Shown: positions 62,401-64,000 of the stretch, in pieces
How the letters are laid out: each line of letters starts with the position of its first letter
How positions within the stretch are numbered: the first letter of the stretch is position 1
DNA from: Thermocrispum municipale DSM 44069
Lineage (GTDB): Bacteria > Actinomycetota > Actinomycetes > Mycobacteriales > Pseudonocardiaceae
Length of the DNA stretch: 64,000 nucleotides
Assembly: GCF_000427825.1 (NCBI RefSeq)
Contig: NZ_ATYT01000012.1
Coordinates: forward strand, 1 to 64,000
Direction: 5' to 3'
Translations under genes and position numbers: made by a program
Notes under the pieces: generated by a model
Databases searched by the model: none
The model's input: the letters and a program-made list of their open reading frames with translations, nothing else
What the model was told of the DNA's origin: nothing

Positions 62401-62744
62401 GCGACCTCGAACGCGAGGGTCTTCGAGCCCTCGGAGTAGTACGGCCGCACGTTCACGTTGACGAACGCCCACGTCTCGTGCTCGGCGGCCAGCTCGGTCG
62501 CCAGGCGGTTGACGTCGTCGTAGTTGCCGTCCACGGCGATCAGCGAGCCGTCGTAGACAGCGGTAGTGAGAATCTTGGCGCGCTCGAGGGAGGAGGGGAT
62601 CAGTACCACGGAGTCCCAACCGGCGCGGGCGGCCGCGGCGGCAACGGCGTTGGCCAGGTTGCCGGTCGACGGGCAGGCCAGCACGTTGAAGCCGAATTCG
62701 CGGGCGGCGGCGAGCGCCACCGCGACCACGCGGTCCTTGAATGA
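59433..62744 (+). CDS. comEC: ComEC/Rec2 DNA-uptake channel with antisense C-terminal extension
   Basis: The open frame is 1103 codons. Residues 1-560 hold the Competence membrane domain (GLVVGDTTRMSPRVEAEFRDAGMSHLTAVSGSNLVIVCG). Residues 530-780 form a metallo-beta-lactamase domain with VACDVGQGDGLVLATG, SHLHADHIGGLQ and VPHHGSRYTLPQF. Normal ComEC proteins end soon after GDTAISRGPNGITVYG (about residue 785). Here no stop occurs until 62744, so 909 bp run antisense inside thrC. The extension (VVLHRVQGLQSVAGDQQ...) resembles nothing known. A recent stop-codon loss or a frameshift near 61800 explains it better than function; a TGA in another frame lies at 61801. Trust only the first ~790 residues. 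Confidence 0.85.
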   Translation: MTPSVAALGSRRSVAGPDLRLVPAALLVWLSGLTGLLIGWWCALIGGSAAVVVAAGLLRGRRSVGSAGVLLVCGLLVAWPLSDVLHSVSTDPLRAVAERGDTAQMRLVVSERARPIRGVGYANDRGGSAVKVLTEAQRVVVDRHPVESTGRILVIALEAGWSGLVPGQVLTAEGRLSAARPGEMTVAVLHVRRPPSAVTAAPWWQRAAAFMREALRRAAGVLDPEEAGLLPGLVVGDTTRMSPRVEAEFRDAGMSHLTAVSGSNLVIVCGAVLMVARLTRLGPRASALSAAAVLVGFVVLVGYEPSVLRAGVMAGVGLLALYLGRERSAVPALCVAVIVLVLLDPAMAVNVGFALSVVATAALVLLAPGWAEALRRRGVPRPIAEGVVVPLAAFVVTVPILAGVTGEIGLMTVAANVLAAPVVAVATVFGFLATVAAPLWPWLAELFVHAAGPEVTWLIVVARQAAAIPGAVVAWPEGWWGGLLAAAVCGIAVLLMRHRRWRVIVVALVLAAVVVVVPVRVRSPGWPPPAWFMVACDVGQGDGLVLATGRPGEGVVVDAGTELGDIDGCLEQLGIDKIPLVLLSHLHADHIGGLQALVDGRSVGGVAVGDGRSPQWAWREVARIVDARGLPLLHLQVGQQLQWPQLTLDVLGPRYVTPNADEGTVINNSSVVLRASTPAGRVLLTGDIEQAAQADLIASGADLRADVLKVPHHGSRYTLPQFLTAVSPRVAVISVGADNRYGHPSPMLVRSLRAAGVLVVRTDVSGDTAISRGPNGITVYGERARPPPRMSETTAVRRSKHLIGEGGAHCVDRRLNRRLRADVVLHRVQGLQSVAGDQQDGFLVRVDLAGLDELLGGRDGDTACGLREDAFGAGQQSDTLDDLFVRHVLDGAAGPIHHVEHVRTVRRVADRERAGDGVRFDGLHHVIALLERVGDGCTAGGLGTEDLVRRLLDESDFAELAEAFVHLGELRARRDRDDDLRRDPPPELLGDLEREGLRALGVVRPHVHVDERPRLVLGGQLGRQAVDVVVVAVHGDQRAVVDSGSENLGALEGGGDQYHGVPTGAGGRGGNGVGQVAGRRAGQHVEAEFAGGGERHRDHAVLE

Positions 62745-63110
62745 GTGGGTGGGGTTGCCGGTGTCGTCCTTGACCCACAGCCTGCGGACGCCGAGTTCCT
62801 TGGCGAGCCGGTCGGCGCGGATCAGCTTGGTACAGCCCGGCTCGGTGTTGGGGTACTCCTCCACGTTCGAGGGCACGGGCAGCAGGCTCTTGTAGCGCCA
62901 AATGTTGCGCGGACCTGCCTCGATCTGCTCGCGAGTGATGCGGCCGAAGTCGTAGGCGACCTCGAGGGGGGAGAAGTCCTCGGTGGAGACGAATTCCGGT
63001 GCCAGCGGCTGCCGGTGCCCCTCTTCCTTGGAAATCAGCTCGACGGCGGGGCCAAGATCGATCGAGTCGCCGGAGCGCAGGGTGGACGGGGCGCCGAAAG
63101 TTGCGGTCAT
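61836..63110 (-). CDS. thrC: Threonine synthase
   Basis: A 424-residue PLP enzyme of the long threonine-synthase type: the Schiff-base Lys is in NPTHSFKDRVVAVALAAA, with LACPSTGNLANAVAAAAARAG and VPVASGSQLTKVDKGFREL. It converts O-phosphohomoserine to threonine. The ATG at 63110 is preceded by AGAGG (63119-63123) directly abutting a SAM-I riboswitch. This places threonine synthesis under S-adenosylmethionine control, sensible because methionine and threonine share the branch-point precursor. Its 3' part is overlapped by the comEC frame. Confidence 0.95.
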   Translation of the reverse strand: MTATFGAPSTLRSGDSIDLGPAVELISKEEGHRQPLAPEFVSTEDFSPLEVAYDFGRITREQIEAGPRNIWRYKSLLPVPSNVEEYPNTEPGCTKLIRADRLAKELGVRRLWVKDDTGNPTHSFKDRVVAVALAAAREFGFNVLACPSTGNLANAVAAAAARAGWDSVVLIPSSLERAKILTTAVYDGSLIAVDGNYDDVNRLATELAAEHETWAFVNVNVRPYYSEGSKTLAFEVAEQLGWRIPSQIVVPVASGSQLTKVDKGFRELGEVGLVEQTPYKVFGAQATGCAPVANAFKKGYDVVQPVKPDTIARSLAIGNPADGPYVLDVVNRTGGAVEDVTDEEVVEGIRLLARTEGIFAETAGGVTVATAKKLIETGKIDPDEETVLLITGDGLKTLDAVQDHIGPKATVEPSVDAVRAALAD

Positions 63111-63124
63111 CGCGAGGTCCTCTC

Positions 63125-63252
63125 CTCATCTCTCCCACGGAATGGGCCGGAATTGGCACCGTGTTCGTCAGCTACCTCGCGAATCCGAGATGACTGGCTG
63201 ACGCCGGTTGCCGGGGCTTCGTCGGGCCGGTCCCTCTGCCCCTCTTGATGAG
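63125..63252 (-). ncRNA. SAM-I (S-box) riboswitch controlling thrC
   Basis: Read on the minus strand, the RNA has P1 CUCAUC (63252-63247) pairing with GAUGAG (63130-63125), the conserved AAGAGG, GAGGGACCGGCCC, GACGAAGCCCCGGCAACC, P3 GCGUCAGC...GCUGACG, GGUGCCAAUUCC and P4 CCCA/UGGG followed by GAGAGAUGAG, the full S-box consensus. The thrC ribosome site starts at the 3' edge of P1, so control is probably at translation initiation. UCGCGAGGU in the P3 arm (63182-63174) is perfectly complementary to ACCUCGCGA spanning the spacer and the A of the start codon (63118-63110). Confidence 0.95.
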
Positions 63253-63527
63253 CTGTCTTCAGTTGTGTGGACGCCGCTGGCATCCGCCGCACACGTTACG
63301 GCACGACCGAGACGCCTTGCCACTTCGTCTCAGATCTTGGAGACAAGCGTCACTGGCTGTCATGGGTCGCAGGCGCCCTTACGCCCGATGTGTGGCGCGG
63401 GCTTATTGACGAGTGTCCGGAGGCGTGCCGTCCGCCTTGGGGCGGCCTGCTCGACGGTGGGCGGTGCGCTCGCAACTGACGCGGGCTCGCGCCGTGGCTG
63501 TCGGCGCGGCGTGGCAGGATCGACGGT
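63253..63527. other. Divergent gap between thrC leader and holA
   Basis: The 275 bp must contain the thrC promoter (ACGTTA at 63293-63298 reads TAACGT on the minus strand) and that of holA. A 70-codon frame (GTG 63267 to 63479) has mediocre third-position GC and no recognisable product; I do not call it a gene. Confidence 0.4.
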
Positions 63528-64000
63528 GTGAGTCCTGCCGCCTCCGATCGTTCCGCCGTGCACCTGATCCTCGGAGACGAAGAGCTGCTGGTGGAGCGCG
63601 CGGTGCAAGCGAGCCTTGCCGCCGCCCGACGGGCCGATCCCGCCGTGGACCTCACGCGGCTGAAAGCCTCCGAGGCCACCGCGCCGTACCTGCTGGAATT
63701 GATCAGCCCGACGCTGTTCAGCGAAGGCCGAGTGGTGGTGCTGGAAGCAGCGCAGAGCGTGAGCGAGGACATCGCCAAGGCGATCCTCGATTACGCGAAG
63801 GCGCCCTCCGACGGCGTCGTCCTGGTGGTGCAACACACCAACAGCGGTGGCACCAAGGCGGGCAAGGCGCTGCCTGCCGCGCTGCGCAAGGCGGGTGCGG
63901 ATGTCACCGAATGCGCGAAGATCACCAAGCCCGCGGAGCGGGAGGCTTTCGTCAAAGCCGAGGTACGCCGCGCCGGGGGCAAGATCGATGGGGCTGCCGT
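63528..64000 (+). CDS. holA: DNA polymerase III subunit delta (partial)
   Basis: The first 157 codons are present; the gene runs off the window. VHLILGDEELLVERAVQASLAAARRADPAVDLTRLKASEATAPYLLELISPTLFSEGRVVVLEAAQSV matches the N-terminal HolA domain, which opens the beta clamp in the clamp loader. GTG 63528 follows a CAGGAT hexamer by seven bases. Position after comEC is as in other actinobacteria. Confidence 0.92.
   Translation, partial: MSPAASDRSAVHLILGDEELLVERAVQASLAAARRADPAVDLTRLKASEATAPYLLELISPTLFSEGRVVVLEAAQSVSEDIAKAILDYAKAPSDGVVLVVQHTNSGGTKAGKALPAALRKAGADVTECAKITKPAEREAFVKAEVRRAGGKIDGAA

Noticed and set aside
63267-63479. 70-codon frame in the thrC-holA gap
   Set aside because: Third-position GC is low for this genome and it overlaps the thrC promoter region; no family recognised.

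Overview
This is a GC-rich actinobacterial chromosome segment, most likely from the Pseudonocardiaceae (Amycolatopsis, Saccharomonospora, Prauserella or a relative). The evidence is strong G/C at third codon positions, many GTG starts, TAnnnT -10 elements, and gene order shared with the mycobacterial tig-clpP1-clpP2-clpX, valS, folC-DUF4233-ndk, rne-rplU-rpmA-obg-proB and nadD-rsfS-gpgP-octT-degV-comEA-comEC-holA blocks. The gpgP/octT pair points to a lineage making methylglucose lipopolysaccharide. The assignment is inference from synteny; no 16S or other marker is in the window.

Layout. (1) 118-8389, accessory catabolic island: a TRAP carboxylate transporter (dctP-dctQ-dctM, minus strand) diverges from an IclR regulator heading an overlapping operon of a thiolase-like enzyme, an acyl-CoA ligase, a tandem PPC/DUF296 protein and an SDR; a GGTCCA-TGGACC palindrome lies between them. 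(2) 8525-12977, proteostasis core: tig, clpP1, clpP2, clpX, with a probable ClgR box before clpP1 and a 121-bp inverted-repeat element before clpX. (3) 13069-18922: a small membrane protein plus TetR pair under a 31-bp palindrome, then fdhD, a GOLPH3-like gene, an FdhF/YdeP-type molybdopterin oxidoreductase, a DUF488 gene and a SRPBCC gene. (4) 18965-21589 valS, then about 16.6 kb of accessory metabolism before folC, with which valS is usually contiguous: IclR plus arylsulfatase plus formylglycine-generating enzyme; a pyrimidine (uracil/beta-alanine) degradation cluster running in both directions from a PucR regulator; a DasR-type operator in front of an AA10 lytic polysaccharide monooxygenase; and a methyltransferase. 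(5) 38216-43562: folC, DUF4233, ndk and a three-gene ABC exporter. (6) 43407-52861: a secreted subtilisin-like protease (minus), the RNase E/G gene with an IF2-N-like head, rplU-rpmA, obg, proB. (7) 52900-64000: a RecQ helicase fused to a phosphoribosyltransferase domain (minus), nadD-rsfS-gpgP-octT-degV, tandem DnaA-box-like repeats, comEA-comEC, a SAM-I riboswitch controlling threonine synthase (minus), and the start of holA.

How the genes work together. The pyd-like cluster covers dihydropyrimidinase, beta-ureidopropionase, beta-alanine aminotransferase and CoA-acylating semialdehyde dehydrogenase, with an NCS1 permease for import. The usual dihydropyrimidine dehydrogenase is absent from the window, and an LLM/F420-type oxidoreductase ends the operon, so an F420-linked first step is the most interesting biochemical hypothesis here. 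The permease carries a one-base frameshift in its first membrane helix.

The most noteworthy regulatory structures are the SAM-I riboswitch on thrC, whose P3 arm has a perfect 9-nt complement at the thrC start codon; a pattern of TAnnnT hexamers 6-8 nt before start codons (predicted leaderless mRNAs); the exact DasR-like site before the LPMO; and degenerate short tandem repeats at three gene junctions. All calls come from reading the sequence and remembered family motifs; no search was run.
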